Assembly (NCBI RefSeq): GCF_001182785.1
Contig: NZ_CP012100.1
Span: forward strand, 124,001-188,000
Reading direction: 5' to 3'
From: Bacillus thuringiensis
Lineage (GTDB): Bacteria; Bacillota; Bacilli; Bacillales; Bacillaceae_G
DNA: 64,000 nt
Positions 25,721-35,154 of this stretch are shown piece by piece. Within the stretch, counting starts at the first letter, position 1; each line of letters opens with the position of its first letter. The translations under genes and the position numbers were made by a program. The notes beneath the pieces are model-generated. The model ran no database searches. It saw only the letters and a list, made by a program, of their open reading frames with translations, and was not told where the DNA came from.

Positions 25721-27157
25721 TTAAGTATTTAGAAATTTACTCACCATATTTTTGAATTTAAGTTTGTCATAGTTTATATACTGATTTGCCATGTTACGTA
25801 TTGGATCCCCCGCGTAGAATCGCTCATATAATTCATGCCGAGACCCTAAAGGGCTTCCAATTATATCCCATCCCAACTTAAAGAGCTTTGTTTTTTGATC
25901 TGCTGGAATAGTAGCTCCTTTAAAATATTTTTCTAATAGATGTGATAATGGACTTTGAAAGTCCTCTACACGAGAAGGTAGTTGTATGAAGCCTCCCGCT
26001 CCAATAAGTTGTAAAACTTCTATAGCTCTTGGATAATACTTAGATCCTAGATTTCTTGCTGTTTCAATGTATTTAAAATTAGGTAAATATGTTTTATGTT
26101 CATCTAGCTTCCCTTCTCTTTCTGAAGAGAGTAAAAGAGCTCTGATCGTTTCAATTTGCATTATAAGTTCCCCAAGCTTTTCTTGGACATGTAAATAAGA
26201 GTTAGCACCAATTGCCTCCGCCATTTCACAAGCAATTGCTGTAACGAATTCTAACTTTATTAATAATCGAACAATCGCTTGGTGATAAGCTAAGCTATTG
26301 GAGGCTACATCTGATTTTAATTTCCATAGAACCTCTGGATTATCATACAGTAATACACGTTCCCAAGGTACAAAGACATCATCAAAGATTAATAATGCAT
26401 CCATTTCATCATATTTGGAGCTAATCGGTGAATTCACTTGTTGGGAAAAATCAGTTGCGAACGACTCCCGACAAATCATATGTAAACCAGGAGAATTTGC
26501 AGAAACAACAAGGAAATGAGCTAAAGAGCTTAATTCACTTTTTAATCGTGTTACAGGATAAATAAGTAAATCATTCGAGTATGGCGATGCGGTTCCAATC
26601 ATCTTGGCACCATTTAAAAATATCCCATCAGTAGTTTTTCTTGTAATTCTTAATAAGCCTAATTCATTTATATCGACTGGATGCTGAGCAGATCGATTTA
26701 TTTGTGGATCACGTTGAATTACACTTATGAAACGGTGTTGATCTCTTGCCTTTTCATAGTAATTTGATATTTTATCAGGAAATTGAGGATCAAACTCTTT
26801 ATATGATTCACGAGCTGCATACCACCCTGTTAATCGAGAGCGAGCATAATCGGATAAACGGCTCATAACCCCATCTGTCATCTGACTCCATGTTTCAAAA
26901 GCTGTCCGTCTTTTTAATATATCCTCGAAAGATTTTGGTACTAAGAAGGCTGCATGAACCCATGTATGCGTTTTAGGACTTAGATAGCCAACTAATTGCT
27001 GATGTGTAGGATCTTTAAACAAGTCATATAAATGCGTAATAGTAGCTAACGTACCTTGGAAATTTTCATTCTTTGTGACATCAATTTGTTTACCTTTTAG
27101 CCAAACACTCCGTCCGTCTTGTAGACTTTGTATGAAATGATTTTTAAATTGATCCAT
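25721..27157 (-). CDS. 4-hydroxyphenylacetate 3-hydroxylase (HpaB) family monooxygenase
   Basis: 478 residues from ATG 27157 (GAAAGGGG upstream; an earlier start at 27181 lacks one). Matches HpaB-type FADH2-dependent phenol ortho-hydroxylases through most of its length: D-G-R-S-V-W-L-K-G near residue 11, R-S-R-L-T-G-W-Y-A-A-R, R-D-P-Q-I-N-R, F-L-N-G-A-K-M-I-G-T-A-S-P-Y-S-N, F-D-D-V-F-V-P-W-E-R-V, and I-G-A-G-G-F-I-Q-L-P-S at the C-terminal helix bundle. The family also includes halophenol hydroxylases and crotonyl-CoA-like dehydratase relatives, so the substrate is unsure. No flavin reductase gene is adjacent, so reduced flavin must come from elsewhere. Confidence 0.85.
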   Translation of the reverse strand: MDQFKNHFIQSLQDGRSVWLKGKQIDVTKNENFQGTLATITHLYDLFKDPTHQQLVGYLSPKTHTWVHAAFLVPKSFEDILKRRTAFETWSQMTDGVMSRLSDYARSRLTGWYAARESYKEFDPQFPDKISNYYEKARDQHRFISVIQRDPQINRSAQHPVDINELGLLRITRKTTDGIFLNGAKMIGTASPYSNDLLIYPVTRLKSELSSLAHFLVVSANSPGLHMICRESFATDFSQQVNSPISSKYDEMDALLIFDDVFVPWERVLLYDNPEVLWKLKSDVASNSLAYHQAIVRLLIKLEFVTAIACEMAEAIGANSYLHVQEKLGELIMQIETIRALLLSSEREGKLDEHKTYLPNFKYIETARNLGSKYYPRAIEVLQLIGAGGFIQLPSRVEDFQSPLSHLLEKYFKGATIPADQKTKLFKLGWDIIGSPLGSRHELYERFYAGDPIRNMANQYINYDKLKFKNMVSKFLNT

Positions 27158-27216
27158 AATTACCCCTTTCAAAATGAACAATTTAAAGGAAAATAATTAG
27201 CTCATATTACATCTTA

Positions 27217-27684
27217 TTAAGAAGAATGGATTGTTACTCCTTCTAATGATGGGGAGTATACATGGAAAGTAATAGCTGGTAAGGGCATAGTGTTCTGTAT
27301 CATATGAATCGTATCTTTATCAACAGTAAATACATTTCCTTGCGTAAATTGTTGCGTTTGATGATAGGTTGGTGTAGTCTCGGAGGGTTCAAAATTGTAT
27401 AGGATATTTTGTATGCCGCCTTGTACAATATAAATACACCCCGTCGAAGTACCATGATTATGAATGGGAGTTTTCGCCAAGCTAGGGAAGTAAAGAACCA
27501 TTACTTCCAGGTTTTTTGTATGATAAATGATATTTCGTCCGTATTCCAAGTGTTTTGGGGCTGTAATATAAGGAATGACATTTTCAGGTGACAAATCAAA
27601 TGTTTGTACAATCTGTATAAGCTCCTGTTGACTATATACGTGTGAAGAATCAAAGCTACGCTTTATAATTTCGATAAATTTCAT
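27217..27684 (-). CDS. cysteine dioxygenase-family cupin
   Basis: 155 residues, one cupin domain. Iron ligands are visible: H75 and H77 in I-H-N-H-G-T-S-T-G, and H127 in D-T-I-H-M-I; the second-sphere H141 and Y143 in H-V-Y-S-P match the conserved pair of cysteine dioxygenases. The enzyme would oxidise the thiol of cysteine (or a small mercapto acid) to the sulfinate. Gly occupies the position of the mammalian Cys of the Cys-Tyr cross-link, as usual in bacteria. First gene of the operon; the promoter should lie upstream of 27700. Coupling to a sulfotransferase hints at a route from cysteine sulfur to a sulfated product, but this is inference. Confidence 0.85.
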   Translation of the reverse strand: MKFIEIIKRSFDSSHVYSQQELIQIVQTFDLSPENVIPYITAPKHLEYGRNIIYHTKNLEVMVLYFPSLAKTPIHNHGTSTGCIYIVQGGIQNILYNFEPSETTPTYHQTQQFTQGNVFTVDKDTIHMIQNTMPLPAITFHVYSPSLEGVTIHSS

Positions 27685-28122
27685 AATACGTGCTCCTTTT
27701 TCATAAAATTTATATCCATCCTAATATAGAATAGTGGACAACCTCTCATAATATATCTATTCAACTTTCTGAAATACTTTCATCCAAACGTTGAAAAATA
27801 AGAAAAAATAAAGGAAATCTACTTTAAAATAGATGAGATAATAGAAATTGAAGACCTCTCTTTAATATAAAGAACCAATTATTTAAATTTATGTTTTTTT
27901 CACACCTTCCAATTATCTACTGAAATCCAAATGTAGCAATAGCTGTAACAAAAACGACCGTTTAAGGAACTCTACTTAGTTCTAACAAAACTGAAAGAAA
28001 TATGGTCAAAAGTCAGTTCCAAAACTCATTACCAAAAACAAAGTACCATAACAAACATTAAATGTCGTTTATGGTACTTTGTTAACGTAAAACTAAGTTT
28101 TACAACTTAGAAATTCCTTAGC
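27685..28122. other. gene-free stretch upstream of the cysteine dioxygenase operon
   Basis: Apart from the operon promoter region next to 27685 and a hairpin near 28037-28081 (arms ACAAAGTACCATAA / TTATGGTACTTTGT with small bulges), I see no gene here. Confidence 0.45.
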
Positions 28123-28264
28123 GTACGAAATTCGCGTTTAGTTGGCTATTCTTTACGTTGGCAAATCGAAATTTTATTTAAAACGTGGAAGTCATTCTTT
28201 CAAATTCATCATTGTAAAAAGATTTTACTGAGGACTAAAAAAAGAGAGCATGGCTCCCTTTTTT
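28123..28264 (+). pseudogene. IS4-family (IS231-like) transposase C-terminal remnant
   Basis: The frame at 28123 reads [16 protein letters not shown] followed by F-Q-I-H-H-C-K-K. Y-x-x-R-W-x-I-E-x-x-F-K-x-W-K is the YREK-type signature around the catalytic Glu of IS4/IS231 transposases. Only about 40 residues of a ~450-residue protein survive, and no terminal repeats are evident. The frame runs into a terminator-like hairpin at 28237-28267. Confidence 0.7.
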
Positions 28265-28267
28265 AAT
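28237..28267. terminator. terminator-like hairpin
   Basis: AAAAAAGAGAGC / GCTCCCTTTTTT with a 3-base loop and one mismatch, A and T runs on either side. It may have ended the lost transposase gene. Confidence 0.5.
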
Positions 28268-28434
28268 TATTTACTATTTAGTTTTGTTTCAAATTCAGTT
28301 AAATTAGTTGAAGTGTTACTAAACTTTTGTTCAGAAAGTTAACTAGATTTTCGTGGTTCTTTCATTCTGTTTTCCATAGGAGCTACCCCTCGTATTCCTT
28401 GCAATATAGCATTTGCTAATCCTTTTAAAAGTTT

Positions 28435-29337
28435 TTAAAATTTCACTTGTGCATGTGTAGTAGTTTCTGTAAATTTATCAGATTGACTAGCTGAAACTCC
28501 AAATGAAAGAGGTGAAAACGATATAGACGGAGAAACTTGGAATGTTGTTTCTTGATGCAAGTACTTACCATAAGCATCCATCTGAGTAGTAGCTGCTAAT
28601 TTATCAACTGTATAATAAGAGAATGCGGATAAAGTTAGTACTTTTTCGTTATAACAAGCGTAGGATTTATTAACATTATTAGGTAAATCAATATTTAAAG
28701 CATAGCCAGAAGGCCCTTTTGACCATTTGTTGCTGTCCTTGGTATAAGTTGCATTCTTAGATTTAGTTTTATTACAATCATACTTTAGTTTCCATTTTTG
28801 TTGTCCGTATTGTGATCCTGGAGAAGGAGCCCAAAAAGAACTGTTAACACCTGTTCCTATAACATCTATTTTTCTATTGCTAGGCATAACACTCCATTCT
28901 ATTGAAGTTTTTACTCTGTACTTTTGTTTCGCTTTTAATGAGACAATATTAGTTGTAACTTTTTTATAAGATGTGGTATTTGAATCGCTAGAAAGTCTTG
29001 CCATACCATTGCTTTTTTGAATTCTTTTTGCTTCTTCTATTTGAACTCCATTTAAATACGTGTTCTTATCAATTTCAATTTCTTTACTAGAATTGTTAAC
29101 TCCATTTTCAGTAACTTTAATAAACTTTTCTTTGGTAGCTACAACTTGGCCATCAATTTCTAAGTTTTTCATTATTTCCATTTCAGGCATGTCCGAGATT
29201 TCTTCTTTAGTGAAACCTAAAGACTCTAAATGTTTTATTTGTTCTACATTTAGCTCAGTAGCTTCAACTCTAATACCACCTATATTAAATACTATAAAAC
29301 CCATCAAAAAACCAACAAATAAGTATATTTTTTTCAA
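28435..29337 (-). CDS. secreted protein of unknown function
   Basis: 300 residues with a signal peptide (K-K-I-Y-L-F-V-G-F..., probable cleavage near V-E-A-T, residue 26). A propeptide-like helix region (about 30-75: L-N-V-E-Q-I-K-H-L-E-S-L-G-F-T-K-E-E-I) precedes a beta-rich mature domain with two Cys (about 193 and 232), aromatic-rich segments, and a Ser/Thr-rich C-terminal strand region (S-P-S-I-S-F-S-P-L-S-F-G-V-S-A-S). I do not recognise a characterised family. The Cys pair could form a disulfide. It lies 94 bases downstream of the beta-propeller gene, same strand. Confidence 0.7.
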   Translation of the reverse strand: MKKIYLFVGFLMGFIVFNIGGIRVEATELNVEQIKHLESLGFTKEEISDMPEMEIMKNLEIDGQVVATKEKFIKVTENGVNNSSKEIEIDKNTYLNGVQIEEAKRIQKSNGMARLSSDSNTTSYKKVTTNIVSLKAKQKYRVKTSIEWSVMPSNRKIDVIGTGVNSSFWAPSPGSQYGQQKWKLKYDCNKTKSKNATYTKDSNKWSKGPSGYALNIDLPNNVNKSYACYNEKVLTLSAFSYYTVDKLAATTQMDAYGKYLHQETTFQVSPSISFSPLSFGVSASQSDKFTETTTHAQVKF

Positions 29338-29431
29338 AATAATCCCCCTTATTATTTTTATATTGTAATTTAATGATACGAGTACTAGGTTTGTTGCATT
29401 TCAAAGGTGGTTTACCATTGAATTCGAATTT

Positions 29432-30415
29432 TTATAAATCTGCTTGATAAACCATATATCTACCACTACCAAGGGTAACGAATACTTGATTCTCTTTAAT
29501 TTTTACTACAGTACCGTTAGAAGTATAATTATTTAATTTTGTTTTTGCTTTAACAGAAATTTTATTATTTCCATCAATCTGAACCAAAAGCATCTGACCA
29601 GAGGAACTAATTACTATTGCATGTTTATCCTTGAGTGCTACTACTTTATTCCATTTATAATTTTTACTTTCTTGATCAGTCAGTTCTGAACTCTCAATCT
29701 TTTTTCCTTCTTTATTAAAGAGGGCGAATTTTGCACCTTCTCCAACAGCTATTATAGTACCATCAGAAAGTCTGTCAATTGACGTAATATCATGTTTTGT
29801 TGATCCCCAATCCCCAAAGTTGATGACGTTTCCATTCCCTAGTGACATGACTTGATATTTTCCTTTATCACCTACCATCAAGATCTGGTCTTCACATAAC
29901 TGAATTGAATCGTTAATATTCCAATCATTTGGCCATTTTCCTGTTCGTGTTACGCCATAAGAATTACCATCAAGGATAGCATAATAACCTTTATCGTAAA
30001 CTAATAAAAGCCTTCCATCCAATAGTTGCTTAACAAATCTCGGATTACGTTTGTCTGATAGTTGTCCTTGTTCAATTAAACCTGCAGATGAATCTACAAC
30101 TTTCCATTTTCCTGATGTACCCGCAATAAAAATGTTGCCATCAGCAGTTTTTACAATACCTTTTGTAGGAAAAGAAGGTTTGTTCTTTTCATGTGAAACC
30201 ATTGATCCACCAGATTCAGTGCTTAATACAGCTAAATCAGTAGAATTGCCAACAAAAATAGTATCCCCATCGATACCTACAGCTTCCTGAATAGTGCCAC
30301 TTCCATCCCATTTATTACTCACAACACCATACAGATTTGCTGCACTTGCACTTGTAGGTAGTATTAGTAAAGCGCTTGCAAGTAATAATGTAGATAATTT
30401 CTTGAATTTAATCAT
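29432..30415 (-). CDS. secreted beta-propeller-like protein
   Basis: 327 residues, clear signal peptide (cleavage near A-S-A-A, residue 25). The mature protein is a series of about 45-residue repeats with recurring phrases such as T-A-D-G-N-I-F-I-A-G, L-L-D-G-R-L-L-L-V-Y, L-S-D-G-T-I-I-A-V-G, L-K-D-K-H-A-I-V-I and G-K-Y/G-R-Y-M-V, typical of propeller blades (six or seven). No catalytic motif. Such proteins usually bind partners at the cell surface. A 14-bp hairpin lies about 105 bases upstream. Confidence 0.7.
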   Translation of the reverse strand: MIKFKKLSTLLLASALLILPTSASAANLYGVVSNKWDGSGTIQEAVGIDGDTIFVGNSTDLAVLSTESGGSMVSHEKNKPSFPTKGIVKTADGNIFIAGTSGKWKVVDSSAGLIEQGQLSDKRNPRFVKQLLDGRLLLVYDKGYYAILDGNSYGVTRTGKWPNDWNINDSIQLCEDQILMVGDKGKYQVMSLGNGNVINFGDWGSTKHDITSIDRLSDGTIIAVGEGAKFALFNKEGKKIESSELTDQESKNYKWNKVVALKDKHAIVISSSGQMLLVQIDGNNKISVKAKTKLNNYTSNGTVVKIKENQVFVTLGSGRYMVYQADL

Positions 30416-30520
30416 ATTTCCACCCCTATCAATTGTATTTTATAAACTGTATATTAATACATTAACACATAAGGCAATAAAAGGTAAATGCTATAATTTA
30501 TTTATCAAAACAATTTAGAA

Positions 30521-30552
30521 TAATCTATCATATCATTCGATATGATAGATTA
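30521..30552. promoter_or_regulatory. perfect 14-bp inverted repeat upstream of the propeller gene
   Basis: TAATCTATCATATC (30521-30534) and GATATGATAGATTA (30539-30552) pair perfectly around ATTC. It lies between the divergent-facing upstream DNA and the propeller gene start at 30415. No T run, so an operator is as likely as a terminator. Confidence 0.45.
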
Positions 30553-30741
30553 TGAAGGTTTTCCTTTAAATAATAATAGATATAAAATTTAGCAAGGAAA
30601 AATTATGAATAACTGTGAAAAAGTAAAATTTTTATTGAATGGCTGTTGTTTTAATGCCATTTATTGCTGACTTATTGTTAACGTCTATAATTCAGCTTAC
30701 GAATACCAATTTCACTCGAGATTTTCTCCGCAATAACTGAA

Positions 30742-32022
30742 CTACTTATCTTTAAACTGTGCTTCTTCCGTAGAACACTTCAACGCCGTCGTAGAAGAAG
30801 TTCCACCCGTGATCACTTGTGCTATTTCATCAAAGTAACCTGTTCCGACTTCGCGTTGATGACGCGTAGCAGAGTAACCATGCGCTTCTGCTGCAAATTC
30901 AGCTTGTTGAAGTTCAGAATATGCTGCCATACCTCGTTCTTTATAGCCGCGTGCTAATTCAAACATACTGAAGTTAAGCGAATGGAACCCTGCAAGTGTT
31001 ACAAATTGGAGTTTGTAACCATATGATGCCATTTCTTTTTGAAAGTTTTCAATCGTTTTTTCATCTAATTTTTGTTTCCAATTAAAAGATGGTGAACAGT
31101 TATATGCAAGTAGCTTACCTGGATATTTCTCATGAATTGCTTCTGCAAAACACTTCGCATCTTCTAGACTTGGTTCAGACGTTTCACACCAAATAAGGTC
31201 TGCGTATGGTGCATATGCTATGCCACGAGCAATTGCTTGATTGAGCCCCGCTTTTGTTCTATAAAAGCCTTCCGTTGTTCTTTCTCCTGTAATAAATTCT
31301 TGATCAATTGGATCAATGTCGCTCGTAATTAAATCCGCTGCTTCTGCATCTGTTCTTGCCACGATTACTGCCGGCACACCCATTACATCCGCAGCTAAAC
31401 GAGCAGAAATTAAATTACGTACCGCCGTTTGCGTCGGCAATAATACTTTTCCACCTAAATGTCCGCATTTCTTTTCTGAAGACAACTGATCTTCAAAATG
31501 CACACCCGCCGCACCTGCTTCAATCATTTCTTTCATCAATTCAAATACGTTTAATTGCCCACCAAAACCAGCTTCTGCATCGGCGACAATAGGTGCGAAA
31601 TAATCTATATCACTGCTGCCTTCCATATGCTGAATTTGATCAGCACGTTGCAACGTTTGATTAATTCTTTTTACAACAGAGGGCACACTATTCACTGGAT
31701 ATAAACTTTGGTCTGGATACATATTTCCAGATAAATTGGCATCAGCAGCTACTTGCCAACCACTTACACAAATTGCTTTTAAGCCTGCTTTCACTTGCTG
31801 CATTGCTTGATTTCCTGTTAATGCACCAAGTGCATTGATGTAGTCTTCTGTATGAAGAGATTGCCAAAGTTTCTCTGCACCGCGGCGTGCTAATGTATGT
31901 TCAATATCAATAGATCCTCGAAGACGAATAACATCTTCAGCACAATACGGACGTGATACCCCTTTCCAACGCTTATCTAAATCCCAATTTTCTTGTAATT
32001 GCTGAATTCTTCCGTCTTTCAT
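30742..32022 (-). CDS. aceA: isocitrate lyase
   Basis: Cleaves isocitrate to glyoxylate and succinate (glyoxylate shunt). 426 residues from ATG 32022; an ATG at 32031 abuts the GAGGAG site and is too close. Family features: catalytic K-K-C-G-H-L-G-G-K (Cys about 186), metal-binding [22 protein letters not shown] and the C-terminal T-G-Y-F-D-E. Full length, no damage seen. Malate synthase, its usual partner, is not in the window. No neighbouring gene shares its pathway. Confidence 0.96.
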   Translation of the reverse strand: MKDGRIQQLQENWDLDKRWKGVSRPYCAEDVIRLRGSIDIEHTLARRGAEKLWQSLHTEDYINALGALTGNQAMQQVKAGLKAICVSGWQVAADANLSGNMYPDQSLYPVNSVPSVVKRINQTLQRADQIQHMEGSSDIDYFAPIVADAEAGFGGQLNVFELMKEMIEAGAAGVHFEDQLSSEKKCGHLGGKVLLPTQTAVRNLISARLAADVMGVPAVIVARTDAEAADLITSDIDPIDQEFITGERTTEGFYRTKAGLNQAIARGIAYAPYADLIWCETSEPSLEDAKCFAEAIHEKYPGKLLAYNCSPSFNWKQKLDEKTIENFQKEMASYGYKLQFVTLAGFHSLNFSMFELARGYKERGMAAYSELQQAEFAAEAHGYSATRHQREVGTGYFDEIAQVITGGTSSTTALKCSTEEAQFKDK

Positions 32023-32280
32023 TTCTTCCATCTCCTCGTATACTATCTTTCATTTATTCTTTCGAATAACTATTGCACTAAATATTTTCTTGGCCGCCCG
32101 GGGATATTCCTGGATAATGCAGATAAGAATATAAACTTTCTTTTATTTGTTCTTGGAAGAAGAGATTAATAATTATAAAGAGGTATCGTGCTATGAAATT
32201 CGAAGACTAGCCTAAATTTCATCTTATTTTTTCATTAGATAAACCCTACTAATTTCTCTTTTCACTTAAAGGTTTCGTTT

Positions 32281-32334
32281 AAACTAAAAAATAGAGCCTC
32301 AGGAACAGGATCCTCAGACTCTATTTTTTAGTTT
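32281..32334 (-). terminator. terminator of the BlaI/BlaR1-like operon
   Basis: Perfect 16-bp outer arms (AAACTAAAAAATAGAG / CTCTATTTTTTAGTTT) with a further partly paired interior; it overlaps the stop of the M56 gene. Confidence 0.8.
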
Positions 32335-34244
32335 ATATAGGACAGCATAACTTTCTCTAATTCTTCTTTACTAACATCATTTGCAAGTAATATGACTTGA
32401 TAAGCGCTATTCTTTCCTTTTGCAGGAATAATGCCTTCCATATACTTCGTATTACTTTCAGACGATTCTACAAAAGTAATGTTTGCACCTTCTAATTTAT
32501 AATTTGTTATCTTTTCACTATCTTCCATTATCCCGTAAAATGGATTTTCTTCTTTATCTCTAACTACAGATTGATTCACAACATACCAAGACAACGAATC
32601 TCCTCTGTGATATTCAGAAACAATAACGGGATTCTTCCTACCAGGAAACAACGAAGTTTGAACTTCTTCACCAGCTAGTTTAAACCCATTTACTACAACA
32701 GGTGGTGTCTTAATTTGAAAATCAAGGTACTTCTGTGCTTCCTTTTTAGTTAATCTAAAATCCGAATAAATTTTCCTTCTAAATGGTTCAATTTCTTTTT
32801 CATTTTCCTTAAATTTGTTCTGTTCCTCTGGGCCTAATTTGTCAGGATTCCCCACTAACCTTATTTTTTTACTCAAAGTATATGACTCTGTTTCTAATTC
32901 AATAAACCGTTTAAATTCTTCTTTCGTAAACAGCTTTCGCGCCACTCCAAGTTCTGTAAGGAAAATATTGTACTCTCCTTCGGTAATTAAAAATTCTGCT
33001 TCTGCCTGTTCTTTTGTACCAATCATTTTTTCAACTATTTGCTGCAAAGAGTTATCGGGTTGTGTTTTTAATTCTTTCATACTATTTTTCTCTTCTATTT
33101 GCTGTTTCTTAGAGTTAGTTGGCATATCAGCACGGGCATTTAATAAGGACACAGATGATACTGCAATAACCGCAACAACCCCTAGCGCAGACCAACGATA
33201 TGAATTTTTTTGGAATTTTTTAATCATTAGTATTCTCCTTTTTAACGCTCTTTTATTTTTACTAAAATTCGCTATACTTGGTACATGATAATAACCTGAG
33301 TAATGCTCCAAAAGACTAATAATCGTATGTCCATACGCAATTTGTTCATCTGCATCTATACATGTAAGAGCTAATGCATCACATGCAAGTTCTTGGTCTT
33401 CCCTCATACATGAGTAGGCATACCAAAGAATAGGATTAAACCAATTTAAAATGAGTAGGCCATGCATAAGCCAGTTCACACCAACATCTTTTCGTTTAAT
33501 GTGAGCTAATTCATGATGGAAAATATAGCGTAGTTGTTGTTCATCTAATATGTTCATATGTACACTTGATAACAACAACTTAGGCCGAATAAATCCGAAC
33601 ACTGTTGGACTGGGAACCTTTCCAGCTACAAGTAGAGGAATATCTCGTTGTACAGACATAGATTTCTTACATTCTTCAAAAATCTGGACAATCTTCTCAT
33701 CTGTAATAACAGGTTGTTTTTTTATGTATAGTAATAAACGCCTGTTCATTATTATAGTAGCAACGCTTAGAAGGATAACGCCCATAAGCCAAATGTAGAT
33801 AATGATTGTATAAAATGAAATCTTCTTATCATCCTGCTTTTCATAATTGTATGTCTGTACCTTGTTTCCCTCAGTAGCTAGCGCTGAACTAGGGGTATTT
33901 GTAACTTCTTTTGCAAGTGACTTTGTATCTTCTGTATATCTGAATTCTCTCATGTTTTCTTTTGTAAGAATACTAGTTACAGGGTTTCGGCTAGAAATGA
34001 ATGCATCATCATTCTTGTAAGTAAGAACAGAATAAATACTATAGGAACTATCTGGCGACCAAGGTAAAACAAGTCTTATAATTAATATCATCCATAGCAT
34101 GTATTGCCAACGTGGAGTTAATTTATTTCTAAACAAGACCTTGATACATAAGATTAGGACCACTAATATACTAGCCATAATAGAGGTCTCTATCAACCAA
34201 TCGAAAAAATGAGGCAGATAGACATTTATAAACATTTCTATCAT
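32328..34244 (-). CDS. M56-family sensor metalloprotease (BlaR1-like)
   Basis: 638 residues. N-terminal membrane helices (about 15-33, 38-57, 140-160) and a cytoplasmic zinc protease with H-H-E-L-A-H-I-K-R-K-D (about 242-252) and the distal E-D-Q-E-L-A-C-D-A, as in BlaR1/MecR1. After a fourth helix (about 350-368) the extracellular part (about 370-638) does not contain a penicillin-binding S-x-x-K/K-T-G domain; instead there is a charged helical region and a ~100-residue alpha/beta domain. So it probably senses something other than beta-lactam acylation. Overlaps blaI-like by one base; presumed to cleave or inactivate it. Confidence 0.88.
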   Translation of the reverse strand: MIEMFINVYLPHFFDWLIETSIMASILVVLILCIKVLFRNKLTPRWQYMLWMILIIRLVLPWSPDSSYSIYSVLTYKNDDAFISSRNPVTSILTKENMREFRYTEDTKSLAKEVTNTPSSALATEGNKVQTYNYEKQDDKKISFYTIIIYIWLMGVILLSVATIIMNRRLLLYIKKQPVITDEKIVQIFEECKKSMSVQRDIPLLVAGKVPSPTVFGFIRPKLLLSSVHMNILDEQQLRYIFHHELAHIKRKDVGVNWLMHGLLILNWFNPILWYAYSCMREDQELACDALALTCIDADEQIAYGHTIISLLEHYSGYYHVPSIANFSKNKRALKRRILMIKKFQKNSYRWSALGVVAVIAVSSVSLLNARADMPTNSKKQQIEEKNSMKELKTQPDNSLQQIVEKMIGTKEQAEAEFLITEGEYNIFLTELGVARKLFTKEEFKRFIELETESYTLSKKIRLVGNPDKLGPEEQNKFKENEKEIEPFRRKIYSDFRLTKKEAQKYLDFQIKTPPVVVNGFKLAGEEVQTSLFPGRKNPVIVSEYHRGDSLSWYVVNQSVVRDKEENPFYGIMEDSEKITNYKLEGANITFVESSESNTKYMEGIIPAKGKNSAYQVILLANDVSKEELEKVMLSYIN

Positions 34245-34645
34245 TATGATCTATCCTTCCTCTGATTTTCCTCAGTTTTCTCATCCAGGATACGTTTAAG
34301 CTCGTTAATGTCTTCTGAAGACAGCTTTTCTTCTTTCAAGAAATTTACCAGTAAAGGTTTAAATGCTGCACCATAGAAACGTTTTAGCAAAGATTTTGTT
34401 TCTACTTGTAAATAATTATCATGCGAAACCAAAGGATAATAAGCGTACATTCGCCCTTTATCTTGATGGTAAGCAACTGCTTCTTTGTGAACTAATCGAT
34501 TAATTAGTGTTCGAATCGTTTTGGGTTTCCAATCCATATTCTTCTCCAACTCTTCAATCACTTCATTTGCCGTTTGTGGAGATTTTGACCAAAGTACTTT
34601 CATTACTTCTAACTCAGCTTCTGAAATTTTAGGTAATTCTTTCAT
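34244..34645 (-). CDS. BlaI/MecI-family repressor
   Basis: 133 residues. Winged helix of the family: S-E-A-E-L-E-V-M-K-V-L-W-S (about 8-20), T-A-N-E-V-I-E-E-L, W-K-P-K-T-I-R-T-L-I-N-R-L (recognition helix), Y-H-Q-D-K-G-R-M-Y-A-Y-Y-P. C-terminal dimerisation helices. The usual protease cleavage site region (N-F-L or F-L around 100) is present as N-F-L-K. Two operators lie right upstream, so it is autoregulatory. Its stop overlaps the start of the M56 gene. Confidence 0.92.
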   Translation of the reverse strand: MKELPKISEAELEVMKVLWSKSPQTANEVIEELEKNMDWKPKTIRTLINRLVHKEAVAYHQDKGRMYAYYPLVSHDNYLQVETKSLLKRFYGAAFKPLLVNFLKEEKLSSEDINELKRILDEKTEENQRKDRS

Positions 34646-34668
34646 TCGTTTAAATTACACCTCCCTTG

Positions 34669-34722
34669 GATTACATTTGTAATCAGTAATTGAATATTAC
34701 ACTTGTAATCTTATGTTGTCAA
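34669..34722 (-). promoter_or_regulatory. promoter with two BlaI-type operators
   Basis: Two dyads, GATTACATTTGTAATC (34669-34684) and ATTACACTTGTAAT (34696-34709), contain the TACA-N2-TGTA core bound by BlaI/MecI. On the minus strand a TTGACA -35 (34717-34722) and TAATAT -10 (34694-34699) with an exact 17-base spacer sit such that the upstream operator overlaps the spacer and -10, ideal for repression. Confidence 0.85.
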
Positions 34723-34940
34723 TCTTATTTTATATTTGTGAAATCCTTTCCTATGCCCATCAACATAAGAACGAAAGAAATTAACATAAGTATAAACTTT
34801 CATGTCCTCCTAATGGATCAAGAATATAGATGCTTCATAAATTTGTTTGTTAATAATATTAAATTAATTTTTAACTTCACACTTAATTAGTTTTTGCTAT
34901 TTTTACAAAGTAACCACTTTGGTGTCTTAGTTTAAAAAAA

Positions 34941-34982
34941 TACCCATTTTCTTGTCTCGATATATCGACAAGAAAATGGGTA
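34941..34982. repeat. perfect 16-bp hairpin
   Basis: TACCCATTTTCTTGTC (34941-34956) pairs exactly with 34967-34982; the 10-base centre is TCGATATATC. It lies between divergent transcription units and could be a transcription barrier or mobile-element remnant. Confidence 0.5.
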
Positions 34983-35042
34983 CTAAATGAAAGGGTTTAT
35001 AGATAATTCAGCATTCTACACTATAAAATTAGTTCCTACTTT

Positions 35043-35079
35043 CATGTCTTTGTACACTTGTTGTATGTACAAAGACGTG
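35043..35079. repeat. hairpin repeat, copy 1
   Basis: CATGTCTTTGTAC / GTACAAAGACGTG, followed by GAAACTCTAAAC. A related hairpin with the same following sequence occurs at 38586-38643, on the other side of the yxd operon. Confidence 0.45.
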
Positions 35080-35154
35080 AAACTCTAAACTATTTAGACA
35101 AGAAAGTCTAAAATAAGCTCATTATTAATAATGAGATCCACGTTTTTAAATATA

